Origin: Xenophilus sp. Marseille-Q4582
GTDB lineage: Bacteria > Pseudomonadota > Gammaproteobacteria > Burkholderiales > Burkholderiaceae_C
Length of the DNA stretch: 64,000 nt
Assembly (NCBI RefSeq): GCF_916700565.1
Contig: NZ_CAKAKO010000003.1
Span: 868,001 to 932,000, forward strand
Reading direction: 5' to 3'
Part shown: piece after piece, positions 13,076 through 23,545 of the stretch
Numbering within the stretch: position 1 is the stretch's first letter
Layout of the letters: every line of letters starts with the position of its first letter
Translations under genes and position numbers: made by a program
Notes under the pieces: generated by a model
What the model saw: the letters and a program-made list of their open reading frames with translations, nothing else
Told to the model about the DNA's origin: nothing
Database searches by the model: none

Positions 13076-13083
13076 ACGCGCCC

Positions 13084-13626
13084 ATGCGCCAAACAGCCCT
13101 CGCCGTCCTGGTTCTCCTCTTCGCATGCGCCGCCCACGCGGCTCCGCCCCAGGACCGCTTGCCCGCTGACCCAGCCCCCGCCGAGCGCGGCGGTTTCATG
13201 AACCGCATCGAGCACGCCAGCCATGCCGTGGTGGACCGCACTTCGGACCTGGTGATCGGCGCGATGGGCTTCCTGGGCGTGCCCTACAAGCGCGGCGGCA
13301 ACAACGCCGAGACCGGCTTCGACTGCAGCGGCTTCGTGCGCGCCATGTACGACAAGTCCATGGGCCTGCTGCTGCCGCGCCGCGCGGAGGAACAGGCCGC
13401 GGCCACCCAGAAGATCGACCGCAGCGAACTGCAGCCCGGCGACCTGGTCTTCTTCAACACCATGCGCCGCGCCTTCAGCCATGTGGGCATCTACGTGGGC
13501 GACGGCAAATTCATCCATTCGCCCCGCTCCGGCGCCGAGGTGCGCGTGGAAAGCATGAACGTGGGCTACTGGCAGAAGCGATTCAACGGCGCCCGGCGGG
13601 TGACTGAAGCGCGGGCCGGCGAGTAG
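13084..13626 (+). CDS. NlpC/P60-family (C40) cell wall endopeptidase
   Basis: This is a predicted periplasmic gamma-D-glutamyl-type peptidoglycan endopeptidase of 180 residues. A signal peptide (MRQTALAVLVLLFACAAHAA) ends near residue 20. The catalytic triad is visible: Cys81 in FDCSGFVR, His133 in FSHVGIYVGDG and His145 in KFIHSPRSG. There is no binding domain, so it is a minimal single-domain enzyme of the Spr/NlpC kind. The ATG at 13084 gives the signal peptide directly. It has a strong -35 box, an overlapping inverted repeat and no ribosome-binding site. It converges on the pdh operon at a shared terminator. Confidence 0.92.
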   Translation: MRQTALAVLVLLFACAAHAAPPQDRLPADPAPAERGGFMNRIEHASHAVVDRTSDLVIGAMGFLGVPYKRGGNNAETGFDCSGFVRAMYDKSMGLLLPRRAEEQAAATQKIDRSELQPGDLVFFNTMRRAFSHVGIYVGDGKFIHSPRSGAEVRVESMNVGYWQKRFNGARRVTEARAGE

Positions 13627-13698
13627 GCTCAACAGGCTCGCGCGGGCACCGCGCTTTCCGAGGGCGGTAGAAGCAGCACACGCGCCAGTCTGCCCCCA

Positions 13699-13727
13699 AC
13701 AAAAACCCGCCAGCGGCGGGTTTTGTC
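13699..13727. terminator. Bidirectional Rho-independent terminator
   Basis: The 12-bp stem CCCGCC/GGCGGG is flanked by A-rich bases on the left and T-rich bases on the right, with one unpaired A. It can end both the plus-strand NlpC/P60 transcript and the minus-strand aceE-aceF-lpdA operon. Confidence 0.85.
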
Positions 13728-13773
13728 GTTTCTGAGGGGCCTCAGACCGCCGATGGCGGCCCAAGGCCGTGCC

Positions 13774-15615
13774 TCACTTGCGCTGCGGCGGCAGGTCCGT
13801 GCAGGTGCCGTGCGCCACTTCGGCCGCCATGCCGATGCTTTCGCCCAGCGTGGGGTGCGGGTGGATGGTCTTGCCGATGTCGATCTCGTCGGCGCCCATC
13901 TCGATGGCCAGCGCGATCTCGCCGATCATGTCGCCGGCATGCGTGCCGACGATGCCGCCACCCAGGATGCGGTGGGTTTCAGCGTCGAACAGCAGCTTGG
14001 TGAAGCCTTCGTCGCGCGTGTTGGCGATGGCCCGGCCCGACGCGGTCCACGGGAAGTGACCCTTCTTGACCTTGATGCCCTCGGCCTTGGCCTGGTCCTC
14101 GGTCAGGCCCACCCAGGCCACCTCAGGGTCGGTGTAGGCCACGCTGGGGATCACGCGGGCGTTGAAGGCGGCCGCGGCCAGTTCCTTGTTGCCCTGCTGC
14201 TCGCCCGCGATGACCTCGGCCGCGACGTGCGCCTCGTGCACCGCCTTGTGGGCCAGCATGGGCTGGCCGACGATGTCGCCGATGGCGAAGATGTTCGGCA
14301 CGTTGGTGCGCATCTGGATGTCGACCGGGATGAAGCCGCGGTCGCTCACCGCCACGCCGGCCTTGTCGGCGCCGATCTTCTTGCCGTTGGGGCTGCGGCC
14401 GACGGCCTGCAGCACGAGGTCATAGACCTGCGGCTCCTTGGGGGCGTTCGCGCCTTCGAACCTCACCTTGATGCCGTCCTTCGTCGCTTCAGCTCCCACG
14501 GTCTTGGTGCCGGTCATGATGTTGTCAAAGCGCGGGGCGTTCATCTTCTGCCAGACCTTCACCAGGTCGCGGTCGGCGCCCTGCATGAGGCCGTCGAGCA
14601 TCTCGACCACGTCCAGGCGCGCACCCAGCGTGGAATACACCGTGCCCATCTCCAGGCCAATGATGCCGCCGCCCAGGATCAACATGCGCTTGGGGTCGGT
14701 GCCCAGCTCCAGCGCGCCGGTCGAATCGACCACGCGCGGGTCGCCCTTGGGCATGAAGGGCAGGTGCACGGCCTGCGAGCCGGCCGCGATGATCGCGTGG
14801 CGGAACTTGATGACCTTCTTGCTGCCGGTCGTTTGCGAGCCGCTGCCCGTGGTCTCGTCGACTTCGAGGTGGTAGGCGTCCAGGAAAGTGCCCAGGCCGC
14901 GCACGGTGGTCACCTTGCGCATCTTGGCCATCGCCGTGAGGCCGCCCGTGAGCTTGCCCACCACCTTGTTCTTGTGGGCGAGCAGCTTGGCACGGTCGAT
15001 CTTGGGCGTGCCGAACTCGACGCCCAAGTCGGCGAAGTGCTTGACCTCATCCATCACGGCCGCGACGTGCAACAGCGCCTTGGACGGGATGCAGCCGACG
15101 TTCAGGCAGACGCCGCCCAGCGTGGCATAGCGCTCGACCAGCACGGTCTTCATGCCCAGGTCGGCGCTGCGGAAGGCGGCCGAGTAGCCGCCGGGGCCGG
15201 CACCGAGCACCAGGGTGTCGCATTCGAGGTCGACCTTGCCGCCGTAGGTGCCGGCCGGAACCGGCGCGCGCGCGGCAACCGGCGCCGGTGCGGGCGCCGG
15301 CGCCGATGCGGCTGGCGCTGGAACCGGGGAGGCTGCCGGCGCGGCCGCGGGCGCTGCCGCCGGCGCCGAAGCATCTTCGGCCGCGTCCACCACCACGACC
15401 ACCGAGCCCTCGCTGACCTTGTCGCCCACCTTCACGGCCACCGACTTCACGACGCCGGCGTGGCTGGAGGGAATCTCCATCGAAGCCTTGTCCGATTCGA
15501 CGGTGATCAGCGACTGCTCCACCTTGATGGTGTCGCCCGGCTTGACCAGCACTTCGATGACGGCGACTTCGTCGAAGTCGCCGATGTCCGGAACCTTGAT
15601 CTGTTGTTCGCTCAT
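13774..15615 (-). CDS. lpdA: Dihydrolipoyl dehydrogenase (E3) of the pyruvate dehydrogenase complex, with N-terminal lipoyl domain
   Basis: This E3 regenerates oxidised lipoyl groups of AceF. It has 613 residues, longer than a standard E3 (about 475), because an N-terminal lipoyl domain (lysine in [12 protein letters not shown]) and an Ala/Pro linker at about 85-115 precede the flavoprotein part. The FAD-binding motif is [12 protein letters not shown], the redox disulfide is in [12 protein letters not shown], and the C-terminal HPHPTLGES holds the catalytic His-Glu. Lipoyl-bearing E3 proteins are known in betaproteobacteria and Neisseria. The ATG at 15615 ([14 protein letters not shown]) begins exactly at the lipoyl domain, 11 bp after the aceF stop. 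It is the last gene of aceE-aceF-lpdA. Confidence 0.96.
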   Translation of the reverse strand: MSEQQIKVPDIGDFDEVAVIEVLVKPGDTIKVEQSLITVESDKASMEIPSSHAGVVKSVAVKVGDKVSEGSVVVVVDAAEDASAPAAAPAAAPAASPVPAPAASAPAPAPAPVAARAPVPAGTYGGKVDLECDTLVLGAGPGGYSAAFRSADLGMKTVLVERYATLGGVCLNVGCIPSKALLHVAAVMDEVKHFADLGVEFGTPKIDRAKLLAHKNKVVGKLTGGLTAMAKMRKVTTVRGLGTFLDAYHLEVDETTGSGSQTTGSKKVIKFRHAIIAAGSQAVHLPFMPKGDPRVVDSTGALELGTDPKRMLILGGGIIGLEMGTVYSTLGARLDVVEMLDGLMQGADRDLVKVWQKMNAPRFDNIMTGTKTVGAEATKDGIKVRFEGANAPKEPQVYDLVLQAVGRSPNGKKIGADKAGVAVSDRGFIPVDIQMRTNVPNIFAIGDIVGQPMLAHKAVHEAHVAAEVIAGEQQGNKELAAAAFNARVIPSVAYTDPEVAWVGLTEDQAKAEGIKVKKGHFPWTASGRAIANTRDEGFTKLLFDAETHRILGGGIVGTHAGDMIGEIALAIEMGADEIDIGKTIHPHPTLGESIGMAAEVAHGTCTDLPPQRK

Positions 15616-15626
15616 GCCGTGTCTCC

Positions 15627-17288
15627 TTACAGCACGATGCGGCGGTAATCCGCCAGCAGCTGGCCCAGGTAGGCGTTGAAGCGGGCCGCGGCGGCACCGT
15701 CGATCACGCGGTGGTCGTACGACAGCGACAGCGGCAGCACGAGGCGCGGCACGAACTGCTTGCCGTCCCACACCGGCTTCATCTGACCCTTGGACAGGCC
15801 CAGGATGGCCACCTCGGGGGCGTTGATGATCGGCGTGAAATGCGTGCCGCCGATGCCGCCCAGCGAGCTGATCGAGAAGCAGCCGCCCTGCATGTCGGCC
15901 GCGCCGAGCTTGCCGTCGCGGGCCTTCTTGGCCAGTTCGCCCATTTCCTGGCTGATCTGCAGGATGCCCTTCTTGTCGGCGTCCTTGAGCACCGGCACCA
16001 CCAGCCCGTTGGGCGTGTCGGCCGCGAAGCCGATGTGGAAGTACTGCTTGTAGACCAACGCATCGCCGTCCAGGCTGGCGTTGAATTCGGGGAACTTCCT
16101 GAGCGCCGCGACCACCGCCTTGATCACGAAGGCCAGCATCGTCACCTTGATGCCCGACTTCTCATTCTCCTTGTTGGTGGCCACGCGGAAGGCCTCCAGC
16201 TCGGTGATGTCCGCCTCGTCGTTGTTGGTGACGTGCGGGATCATCACCCAGTTGCGGTGCAGATTCGCGCCCGAGATCTTCTTGATGCGCGACAGGTCCT
16301 TGCGCTCGACGGCGCCGAACTTCGCGAAGTCGACCTTGGGCCAGGGCAGCAGGTCCAGGCCCGCACCGCCGCCACCGCCGGCCGGCGCCTTCGCCGCCTG
16401 CGCCTGGGTGCGGGTCGCGCCGCTCATCACGGCCTGCGTGAACTTCTGGATGTCTTCCTGCGTGATGCGGCCCTTGGGACCGGAGCCCTTGACCTCCTCG
16501 AGCGGCACACCCAGCTCGCGGGCGAACTTGCGCACCGAGGGCGACGCATGCGGCAGGCTGCCGCTCGGGGCCTTCGTCGGATCATGGGGCGCAGCGGCCG
16601 CAGGCGCGCTGGCAGCAGCCGGTGCGGGTGCCGCCGCGGCAGCACTGGACGCAGGGGCCGCGGCCGGTGCCGAGGCCGCCGGCGCAGCGGCGGGCGCCGG
16701 AGCCGGTGCCGCGCCCGCGCCGCCTTCCAGCACGGCGATCAGATCGCCGATGTTCACGGTGTCGCCCACCTTGACCTTCAGCTCCTTGAGCGTGCCGGCG
16801 GCCGAGGACGGGATCTCCATCGAAGCCTTGTCGGACTCGACGGTGATCAGCGACTGCTCTTCCTTGATGGCGTCGCCGACCTTGACCAGCACCTCGATCA
16901 CGGCCACGTCCTTGAAATCGCCGATGTCAGGCACCTTGACCTCGACCGGGCCGGCCGGGGCAGGCGCTGCCGGGCTCGGCGCAGGCGCGGCGGCCTGGGC
17001 GGGCGCGGCCGCTGCGGGCGCCGGGGCCGCAGCGGCGGGCGCGCCTGCGCCCTCGGCTTCCAGCACCAGCACCAGCGAGCCTTCGCTGACCTTGTCGCCC
17101 ACGGCGACCTTGATGTCCTTGACCACGCCGGCCGCGCTCGACGGGATCTCCATCGACGCCTTGTCCGACTCCACGGTGATCAGCGACTGCTCGGCCTTGA
17201 CCGTGTCGCCCACCTTCACCAGCACCTCGATGACGGCGACCGATTCGAAATCGCCGATGTCCGGTACCTTGACTTCCACTGCTGCCAT
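15627..17288 (-). CDS. aceF: Dihydrolipoyllysine acetyltransferase (E2 of pyruvate dehydrogenase)
   Basis: E2 core of the pyruvate dehydrogenase complex; it transfers the acetyl group from AceE to CoA. The 553-residue protein has two lipoyl domains in tandem, each with [13 protein letters not shown] carrying the lipoylated lysine. They are separated by long Ala/Pro linkers. An E1/E3-binding domain ([25 protein letters not shown] region) and a catalytic domain ending in SYDHRVIDG follow. E. coli AceF has three lipoyl domains; here the third sits on the E3 protein. The ATG at 17288 ([14 protein letters not shown]) is 44 bp after the aceE stop. The linkers are extremely GC-rich. Confidence 0.97.
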   Translation of the reverse strand: MAAVEVKVPDIGDFESVAVIEVLVKVGDTVKAEQSLITVESDKASMEIPSSAAGVVKDIKVAVGDKVSEGSLVLVLEAEGAGAPAAAAPAPAAAAPAQAAAPAPSPAAPAPAGPVEVKVPDIGDFKDVAVIEVLVKVGDAIKEEQSLITVESDKASMEIPSSAAGTLKELKVKVGDTVNIGDLIAVLEGGAGAAPAPAPAAAPAASAPAAAPASSAAAAAPAPAAASAPAAAAPHDPTKAPSGSLPHASPSVRKFARELGVPLEEVKGSGPKGRITQEDIQKFTQAVMSGATRTQAQAAKAPAGGGGGAGLDLLPWPKVDFAKFGAVERKDLSRIKKISGANLHRNWVMIPHVTNNDEADITELEAFRVATNKENEKSGIKVTMLAFVIKAVVAALRKFPEFNASLDGDALVYKQYFHIGFAADTPNGLVVPVLKDADKKGILQISQEMGELAKKARDGKLGAADMQGGCFSISSLGGIGGTHFTPIINAPEVAILGLSKGQMKPVWDGKQFVPRLVLPLSLSYDHRVIDGAAAARFNAYLGQLLADYRRIVL

Positions 17289-17332
17289 GTTCCTTGTCTC
17301 CCGCCCGCAGGCGCGTGGGGTTGTGCGTGCGC

Positions 17333-20065
17333 TCAAGCGTAGAGCGGGTTGATCTTGTCGGCGTTGATGCCGTACTTGCGGATGGCCTCGCTCACCTTGG
17401 CGACGGGCAGCACGCCGTCTTCGGCCAGCGCCTTGAGGGCCGACACGACGATGTAATGGCGATTGACCTCGAAGTGCTCGCGCAGCTTGCTGCGGAAGTC
17501 GCTGCGACCGAAGCCGTCGGTGCCCAGCGTCTTGTAGGTGCGGGCCGAACCGTCCTTGTTCTTCGGGATGAAGGGGCGGATCTGTTCCGTGTAGGCCTTC
17601 ATGTAGTCGGTCGAGGCGACCACCGGGCCCGTCGTCGCGCCGAGCTGCTGCGCCACGAAGGGCACGCGCGGCGTTTCGGTCGGATGCAGCAGGTTCCAGC
17701 GCTCGGCGTCCTGGCCGTCACGCGTGAGCTCGTTGAAGCTCGGGCAGCTCCAGACCGCCGCGGCCACGCCCCAGTCCTTTTCCAGCAGTTCCTGGGCGAA
17801 GAAGGATTCGCGCAGGATGGTGCCGCTGCCCAGCAGTTGCACCGTGGGGCCGTTGGCCTGCTGCAGCGTGGGCGCCTGCTTGCACAGGTACATGCCCTTG
17901 ATGATCTGCTCCTCGGTGCCGGGCTGCAGGCCGGGCATGGCGTAGTTCTCGTTGAGCAGCGTGAGGTAATAGAAGACGTTGTCCTGCTTCTCCACCATGC
18001 GCTTGAGGCCGTGGTGCAGGATCACGCCCACTTCGTGCGCGAAGGTCGGGTCGTAGCTCACGCAGTTCGGGATGGTGTTGGCCAGGATGTGGCTGTGGCC
18101 GTCCTCGTGTTGCAGGCCTTCGCCGTTGAGCGTGGTGCGGCCCGAGGTGCCGCCCAGCAGGAAGCCGCGTGCCTGCATGTCGCCGGCCGCCCAGGCCAGG
18201 TCGCCGATGCGCTGGAAGCCGAACATCGAGTAGTACACGTAGAACGGCACCATGATCCGGTTGTTCGTGCTGTACGAGGTGGCCGCCGCGATCCAGCTGC
18301 TCATGCCGCCGGCCTCGTTGATGCCCTCCTGCAGGATCTGGCCGGCCTTGTCTTCCTTGTAGTACATGACCTGGTCCTTGTCGACCGGGGTGTACTGCTG
18401 ACCGTGCGGGTTGTAGATGCCGACCTGGCGGAACAGGCCTTCCATGCCGAAGGTGCGGGCCTCGTCGACCAGGATGGGCACCACGCGCGGGCCCAGGGCC
18501 TGGTCGCGCAGCAGCTGCGTGAGAAAGCGCACGTAGGCCTGCGTGGTGCTGATCTCGCGGCCTTCGGCGGTGGGCTCGAGCACGGCCTTGAAGGTCTCGA
18601 GCGCGGGCACGGTGAAGCTCTCGTCGGCCTTGGTGCGGCGGTGCGGCAGGTAGCCGCCCAGAGCCTTGCGGCGCTCGTGCAGGTACTTCATCTCCGGCGT
18701 GTCGTCGGCCGGCTTGTAGAAGGGCAGCTCGGCGATCTGGCTGTCGGGGATCGGGATGTTGAAGCGGTCGCGGAAGGCCTTGATGTCCTCGTCGCTGAGC
18801 TTCTTGGTCTGGTGAACGGTGTTCTTGCCTTCGCCGATCTTGCCCATGCCGAAGCCTTTGACGGTCTTGACGAGCAGCACGGTGGGCTGGCCGGTGTGGT
18901 TCTGGGCGGCATGGAAGGCGGCGTAGACCTTCTGCGAATCGTGGCCGCCGCGCTGCAGGTTCCAGATCTCGTCGTCCGTCATGTGCTCCACCATCTTGGC
19001 GGTGCGCGGATCGCGGCCGAAGAAATGCTTGCGCACGTAGGCGCCGTCGTTGGCCTTGAAGGCCTGGTAGTCGCCGTCGTTGCACTCCATCATGATCTTG
19101 CGCAGCGCACCGTCGTGGTCCTTGGCCAGCAGCGCGTCCCAGCCCTTGCCCCAGATCAGCTTGATGACGTTCCAGCCCGAGCCGCGGAACTCGCCTTCCA
19201 GTTCCTGGATGATCTTGCCGTTGCCGCGCACGGGGCCGTCCAGGCGCTGCAGGTTGCAGTTGATGACGAAAATCAGGTTGTCGAGGTTCTCGCGCGCAGC
19301 GAGGCCGATGGCGCCCAGCGATTCGACCTCGTCCATTTCACCGTCGCCGCAGAAGACCCAGACCTTGCGGTTGGCCGTGTCGGCGATGCCGCGGGCGTGC
19401 AGGTACTTGAGGAAGCGCGCCTGGTAGATCGCCATCAGCGGGCCCAGGCCCATGGAGACGGTGGGGAACTGCCAGAACTCCGGCATGAGCTTGGGGTGCG
19501 GATAGCTCGACAGGCCCTTGCCGTCCACTTCCTGGCGGAAGTTCAGCAGTTGCTCTTCGGTCAGACGGCCTTCGAGGTAGGCCCGTGCGTAGATGCCGGG
19601 CGAGACGTGGCCCTGGATGTAGAGCAGGTCGCCGCCGTGCTTTTCGGTCTCGGCGTGCCAGAAGTGGTTGAAGCCGGCGCCGAACATGCTGGCCAGCGAG
19701 GCGAAGGAGCCGATGTGGCCGCCCAGGTCGCCGCCCTCGGGCGGGTGGTGGCGGTTGGCCTTGACCACCATCGCCATGGCGTTCCAGCGCATGTAGGCGC
19801 GCAGGCGCTGTTCGATCTCGAGGTTGCCGGGGCTGCGGGCCTCCATCTCGGGCTCGATGGTGTTCACGTAGCCCGTGTTCGCCGAGAAGGGCATGTCCAC
19901 GCTGTTCTGGCGCGCATGCTCCAGCATTTCCTCCAGCAGGAAGTGCGCACGCTCGGGGCCCGCGCTCTGGATGACGGCGGAGAGCGCATCCCTCCACTCC
20001 TTCGTTTCCTGGGCGTCTGTGTCCTGGGCAGTCGCGCTGAAGTGGGTCTCGGGATTGGCCGACAT
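17333..20065 (-). CDS. aceE: Pyruvate dehydrogenase E1 component, homodimeric type
   Basis: This thiamine diphosphate enzyme decarboxylates pyruvate and acetylates the lipoyl groups of AceF. The 910-residue length fits the homodimeric AceE family. The ThDP motif is visible as [11 protein letters not shown] followed by [12 protein letters not shown]. Other family blocks are [22 protein letters not shown] (shortened here by description: residues near 115-140) and [14 protein letters not shown]. The ATG at 20065 lies after GGAGACC, a plausible ribosome-binding site. It is the first gene of the pdh operon and is divergent from a PAS histidine kinase gene across a 228-bp AT-rich gap. Confidence 0.98.
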   Translation of the reverse strand: MSANPETHFSATAQDTDAQETKEWRDALSAVIQSAGPERAHFLLEEMLEHARQNSVDMPFSANTGYVNTIEPEMEARSPGNLEIEQRLRAYMRWNAMAMVVKANRHHPPEGGDLGGHIGSFASLASMFGAGFNHFWHAETEKHGGDLLYIQGHVSPGIYARAYLEGRLTEEQLLNFRQEVDGKGLSSYPHPKLMPEFWQFPTVSMGLGPLMAIYQARFLKYLHARGIADTANRKVWVFCGDGEMDEVESLGAIGLAARENLDNLIFVINCNLQRLDGPVRGNGKIIQELEGEFRGSGWNVIKLIWGKGWDALLAKDHDGALRKIMMECNDGDYQAFKANDGAYVRKHFFGRDPRTAKMVEHMTDDEIWNLQRGGHDSQKVYAAFHAAQNHTGQPTVLLVKTVKGFGMGKIGEGKNTVHQTKKLSDEDIKAFRDRFNIPIPDSQIAELPFYKPADDTPEMKYLHERRKALGGYLPHRRTKADESFTVPALETFKAVLEPTAEGREISTTQAYVRFLTQLLRDQALGPRVVPILVDEARTFGMEGLFRQVGIYNPHGQQYTPVDKDQVMYYKEDKAGQILQEGINEAGGMSSWIAAATSYSTNNRIMVPFYVYYSMFGFQRIGDLAWAAGDMQARGFLLGGTSGRTTLNGEGLQHEDGHSHILANTIPNCVSYDPTFAHEVGVILHHGLKRMVEKQDNVFYYLTLLNENYAMPGLQPGTEEQIIKGMYLCKQAPTLQQANGPTVQLLGSGTILRESFFAQELLEKDWGVAAAVWSCPSFNELTRDGQDAERWNLLHPTETPRVPFVAQQLGATTGPVVASTDYMKAYTEQIRPFIPKNKDGSARTYKTLGTDGFGRSDFRSKLREHFEVNRHYIVVSALKALAEDGVLPVAKVSEAIRKYGINADKINPLYA

Positions 20066-20281
20066 CCTGTGGTCTCCTTGATGGTGTGTGGGCGTAATTT
20101 AGTACCGCCGAGCTAGCAGTCGCGGAAGTGTCTCACACAAATTTCGTTATTCCAAATGGTGCTTTTATCTTTCTTATTATGAAATTAATCGTTCTCGGAC
20201 CCCGTTCGACCGAGGCAGGCGGCAGGTCCCTGAGGCCTTGTCCCCGCGGCGCGCGCCTACACTTCATCGGATGAAACAACT
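20066..20281. promoter_or_regulatory. Divergent promoter region of aceE and the PAS kinase
   Basis: The middle (about 20140-20190) is AT-rich, unlike its surroundings. On the minus strand TACTAAAT (near 20095-20102) could be the -10 region for aceE. The dyad GTGTCTCACAC (20128-20138) is symmetrical as GTGT-N3-ACAC and could be an operator. No PdhR-type ATTGGT-N3-ACCAAT site is present. Confidence 0.4.
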
Positions 20282-22795
20282 GTGGACTGCGGCGTGATCG
20301 AAGGCTCACCGCTGAAGTGGTGGCAACGCTGGTGGCGCCGCCAGACGCCGGGCCGGCAGGACCGCGTGGCCATGCTGGCGCCGCTGGGCGCCGTGCTGCT
20401 CTTTCTGGCCGCCATCGTGGCCGCTTTCGGCTACCTGCGTCTGGAAGAGCACGAACGCGAGCTCGAGTCCGTGCGCCGTGACGTGGAATATGCGCAGCAA
20501 CGCCTGCGCCTGCGTCTGCTGGAGCGGCAGGAACAGCTGATGCGGCTGGCGCGCGACGCCGGCAACCGCGAGATCGACGCGGCGGAATTCACCAGCCGCG
20601 CCGAATCGCTGGTCAGCCAGAACCCCGAGTTGCAGGTGATCAGCTGGATCGACGACCGCCGCGCCATCCGCGCCAGCTATGCGGCGCCCAGCGTGCATCC
20701 TTCGCAGCAGCATCCCGTGGGGGATGTGCTGCGGCCGGGCGACATCGAAACGCATTACGCGCTCGCGCGCGAGCTGCGCCAGCCGGTGTTCTCGCAGCCC
20801 GCCGCGGGCGCCGAGCCGCCCAACATGCTGCAGTTGCACATCCCGCTGTACGACCAGGGCCTTTTCGCGGGCGTGGTGCTCGGTGAGTTCTCGGTGGATG
20901 GGCTGCTGCGCTACGGCGTGCCGCCGGAAGTCAACTTCCGCTATGCCGTCTCGCTGCTGGACGACAAGCGCGGCGTGATCGCGGGCAGCGCGCTCACGGA
21001 ACGCGAGGCCGAGGGCCTGCGCGCGTGGACCGGGGACACGCGCGAGTTCGAGGTGCCCGTCTCGCCGGTGGGCAACGGGCTCCTGCTGCGCGCGCAGGCC
21101 TACCGCACTTCGCAGGGCCTGGTCGGCAACGGCCTGTTCTGGATGGTGGCCGCCCTGTCCGTGCTGACCAGCTGGATGCTGATCGGCACCTGGCGGCACA
21201 CGCGCCGCCGGCTGCAGGCGCAGCAGGCGCTGGTGGCCGAGACGAACTTTCGCCGTGCGATGGAGAACTCCATGCTCACCGGCATGCGCGTGCTGGACCT
21301 GCAGGGCCGCATCACCTACGTGAACGCCGCCTTCTGCGCCATGACGGGCTGGAGCGAGGAGGAACTGGTGGGCCAGAAGCCGCCTTTCCCCTACTGGCTC
21401 GAAACCGACCACGAGCTGATGAACGAGCGGCTGGAGGAAGAGATCCATGGCCGCTCGCTGCCCGGCGGCTTCCAGGTGCGCGTCAAGCGCAAGAACGGCA
21501 GCGTGTTCAACGCGCGGCTGTATGTGTCGCCGCTGATCGACGCCAAGGGCCAGCAGACCGGCTGGATGACCTCGATGACCGACATCACGGAGCCCACGCG
21601 CATCCGCGAGCAGCTGTCGGCGTCATACGAGCGCTTCACCACCGTGCTGGAGGCGCTGGACGCGTCGGTGTCGGTGGCGCCGCTGGGCAGCGAGGAGCTG
21701 CTGTTCGCCAACAAGATGTACCGCTCGTGGTTCGGCTCCGACACCGTGGGCCACCTGCACATGGTGGCCCAGGCGGGCGTTCCGGCCGCGCAGACGCCGG
21801 AGGCCGACTTCGATGACGTGGACCCGCTGGCCGGCCTGCCGGTGGACACGCTGACCACGGCCCAGCCCGCCAACAACGAGATCTTCATCCATGAGCTGGG
21901 CAAGTGGCTGGAAGTGCGCTCGCGCTACCTGACCTGGGTCGACGGGCGCCTGGCGCAGCTCGTCATCGCCACCGACATCACGCCGCGCCGCGACGCCGAG
22001 GAGCAGGCCGCCGCCCAGGCCGACCGCGCGCAATCCGCCAGCCGCCTGATCACCATGGGCGAGATGGCCTCCAGCGTGGCGCACGAGCTGAACCAGCCGC
22101 TCACGGCCATCAGCAACTACTGCAACGGCATGGCCTCGCGCATCCGCAACCAGCAGATCGACGAAGAGGCGCTGCTGGGCGCGCTGGAGAAAACGGCCAA
22201 GCAGGCACAGCGCGCGGGCCAGATCATCCAGCGCATCCGCAGCTTCGTGAAGCGCAGCGAACCCAACCGCACGCTGTCGGACGTCTCGGCCATGGTCAGC
22301 GAAGCGGTGGAACTGGCCGGCATCGAACTGCGCCGGCGCAACGTGCGCCTGAACCATTACGTGGCGGCGCGCCTGCCCAAGCTGATGGTGGACCCGATCC
22401 TGATCGAACAGGTGCTGGTCAACCTGATGAAGAACGCCGCCGAATCCATCGACGCCGCCGAGCGGCCCGCCTCGCACCGCAGCGTGGAGCTGCGCGTGGT
22501 GCCCAAGGTCATGGAAGGCCATCCGGCGGTGGAGTTCTCGGTGCAGGACACCGGCACGGGCCTGGCGCCCGAAGTGCTGGAACGCCTGTTCGAGGCCTTC
22601 TTCTCCACCAAGCGCGAAGGCATGGGCATCGGCCTCAATCTGTGCCGCTCCATCGTCGAGTCGCACCGCGGCCGGGTGCATGCGGAGAACCTCTACAATG
22701 GAACGGACGTGGTCGGGTGCCGTTTCTCCTTCTGGATCCCGGTATCAGGCGCCATCGATCCCACAGCGATTGACGAGGCAAAGGTATCTGCATGA
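20282..22795 (+). CDS. PAS-domain sensor histidine kinase
   Basis: This membrane sensor kinase has 837 residues from the GTG at 20282. A transmembrane segment at about 34-50 (MLAPLGAVLLFLAAIVAAFGYL region) and a second at about 282-300 flank a periplasmic domain with a coiled-coil start. PAS domains follow at about 320-440 and 440-565. The phosphoacceptor histidine is in VAHELNQPLTAI at about 600, and the HATPase domain has the N box near VLVNLMKNAAES and the G boxes VQDTGTGLAP and GMGIGLNLC. The HELNQPL box is of the FixL/DctB type. A second GTG at 20294 overlaps the stop of a tiny upstream ORF and may be the real start. Its stop overlaps the regulator start (ATGA). Confidence 0.92.
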   Translation: MDCGVIEGSPLKWWQRWWRRQTPGRQDRVAMLAPLGAVLLFLAAIVAAFGYLRLEEHERELESVRRDVEYAQQRLRLRLLERQEQLMRLARDAGNREIDAAEFTSRAESLVSQNPELQVISWIDDRRAIRASYAAPSVHPSQQHPVGDVLRPGDIETHYALARELRQPVFSQPAAGAEPPNMLQLHIPLYDQGLFAGVVLGEFSVDGLLRYGVPPEVNFRYAVSLLDDKRGVIAGSALTEREAEGLRAWTGDTREFEVPVSPVGNGLLLRAQAYRTSQGLVGNGLFWMVAALSVLTSWMLIGTWRHTRRRLQAQQALVAETNFRRAMENSMLTGMRVLDLQGRITYVNAAFCAMTGWSEEELVGQKPPFPYWLETDHELMNERLEEEIHGRSLPGGFQVRVKRKNGSVFNARLYVSPLIDAKGQQTGWMTSMTDITEPTRIREQLSASYERFTTVLEALDASVSVAPLGSEELLFANKMYRSWFGSDTVGHLHMVAQAGVPAAQTPEADFDDVDPLAGLPVDTLTTAQPANNEIFIHELGKWLEVRSRYLTWVDGRLAQLVIATDITPRRDAEEQAAAQADRAQSASRLITMGEMASSVAHELNQPLTAISNYCNGMASRIRNQQIDEEALLGALEKTAKQAQRAGQIIQRIRSFVKRSEPNRTLSDVSAMVSEAVELAGIELRRRNVRLNHYVAARLPKLMVDPILIEQVLVNLMKNAAESIDAAERPASHRSVELRVVPKVMEGHPAVEFSVQDTGTGLAPEVLERLFEAFFSTKREGMGIGLNLCRSIVESHRGRVHAENLYNGTDVVGCRFSFWIPVSGAIDPTAIDEAKVSA

Positions 22796-23436
22796 GTTTG
22801 ATCCCGAAGAAAGGTACCGTTTACGTTGTCGATGACGACGAGGCAGTGCGCGATTCCCTCCAATGGCTGCTCGAAGGCAAGGACTACCGGGTCCGCTGCT
22901 TCGATTCCGCCGAATCCTTTCTCTCCCGCTACGACCCGCGCGAAGTCGCCTGCCTGATCGTGGACATCCGCATGGGCGGCATGACCGGCCTGGAGCTGCA
23001 GGACAAGCTGATCGAGCGCAAGTCGCCACTGCCCATCGTGGTGATCACGGGCCACGGCGACGTGCCGATGGCCGTGGACTCGATGAAGAAGGGCGCGATG
23101 GATTTCATCCAGAAGCCCTTCAACGAGGACGAGCTCGTGGCCCTAGTCGAGCGCATGCTCGAACACGCCCGCTCGGCCTTCGCGCAGCACCAGCAGTCGG
23201 CCAGCCGCGATGCGCTGCTGTCCAAGCTGACGGGCCGCGAAAGCCAGGTGCTGGAACGCATCGTGGCCGGCCGCCTGAACAAGCAGATTGCCGACGACCT
23301 GGGCATCAGCATCAAGACCGTGGAGGCGCACCGCGCCAACATCATGGAAAAGCTCAACGCCAACACCGTGGCCGACCTGCTCAAGATCGCCCTGGGCCAG
23401 ACGCCGGCCAGCAAGGCCGCCCCCGCCGCGCCCTGA
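22792..23436 (+). CDS. FixJ-type response regulator with LuxR helix-turn-helix
   Basis: This is the cognate regulator of the preceding kinase, joined by a 4-bp ATGA overlap. The 214-residue protein has a receiver domain with acidic residues Asp14-16, the phosphoacceptor Asp58 in LIVDIRMGG, a conserved Thr in VVITGHGD and Lys in FIQKPFN. A LuxR-type DNA-binding domain follows at about 148-205 ([15 protein letters not shown], then [14 protein letters not shown]). The receiver-LuxR layout and the [12 protein letters not shown] motif are those of FixJ. The target genes are unknown; divergence of the operon from aceE makes control of pyruvate dehydrogenase a hypothesis only. Confidence 0.93.
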   Translation: MSLIPKKGTVYVVDDDEAVRDSLQWLLEGKDYRVRCFDSAESFLSRYDPREVACLIVDIRMGGMTGLELQDKLIERKSPLPIVVITGHGDVPMAVDSMKKGAMDFIQKPFNEDELVALVERMLEHARSAFAQHQQSASRDALLSKLTGRESQVLERIVAGRLNKQIADDLGISIKTVEAHRANIMEKLNANTVADLLKIALGQTPASKAAPAAP

Positions 23437-23455
23437 AGCCCCCTGCATCCCGCCG

Positions 23456-23488
23456 ACGCCCGCTCCACCTGCCCGTGAGCGGGCGTTT
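23456..23488 (+). terminator. Terminator after the two-component operon
   Basis: ACGCCCGCT (23456-23464) pairs with AGCGGGCGT (23478-23486), followed by only TT and G. The short T run makes it a weak terminator, so some read-through into folD is possible. Confidence 0.55.
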
Positions 23489-23545
23489 GCATTTGGCACC
23501 ACCACCCCCGCCGCCCCTTTTCGAAGCCCGCAGAGAAAGCCTCTC

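Noticed and set aside
12960-13083. AT-rich patch as a sign of a mobile element end
   Set aside because: It is only about 120 bp, has no target duplication, integrase or transposase nearby, and contains a standard promoter.
20066-20281. PdhR operator before aceE
   Set aside because: No ATTGGT-N3-ACCAAT site is present, and no PdhR-like gene is in the window.
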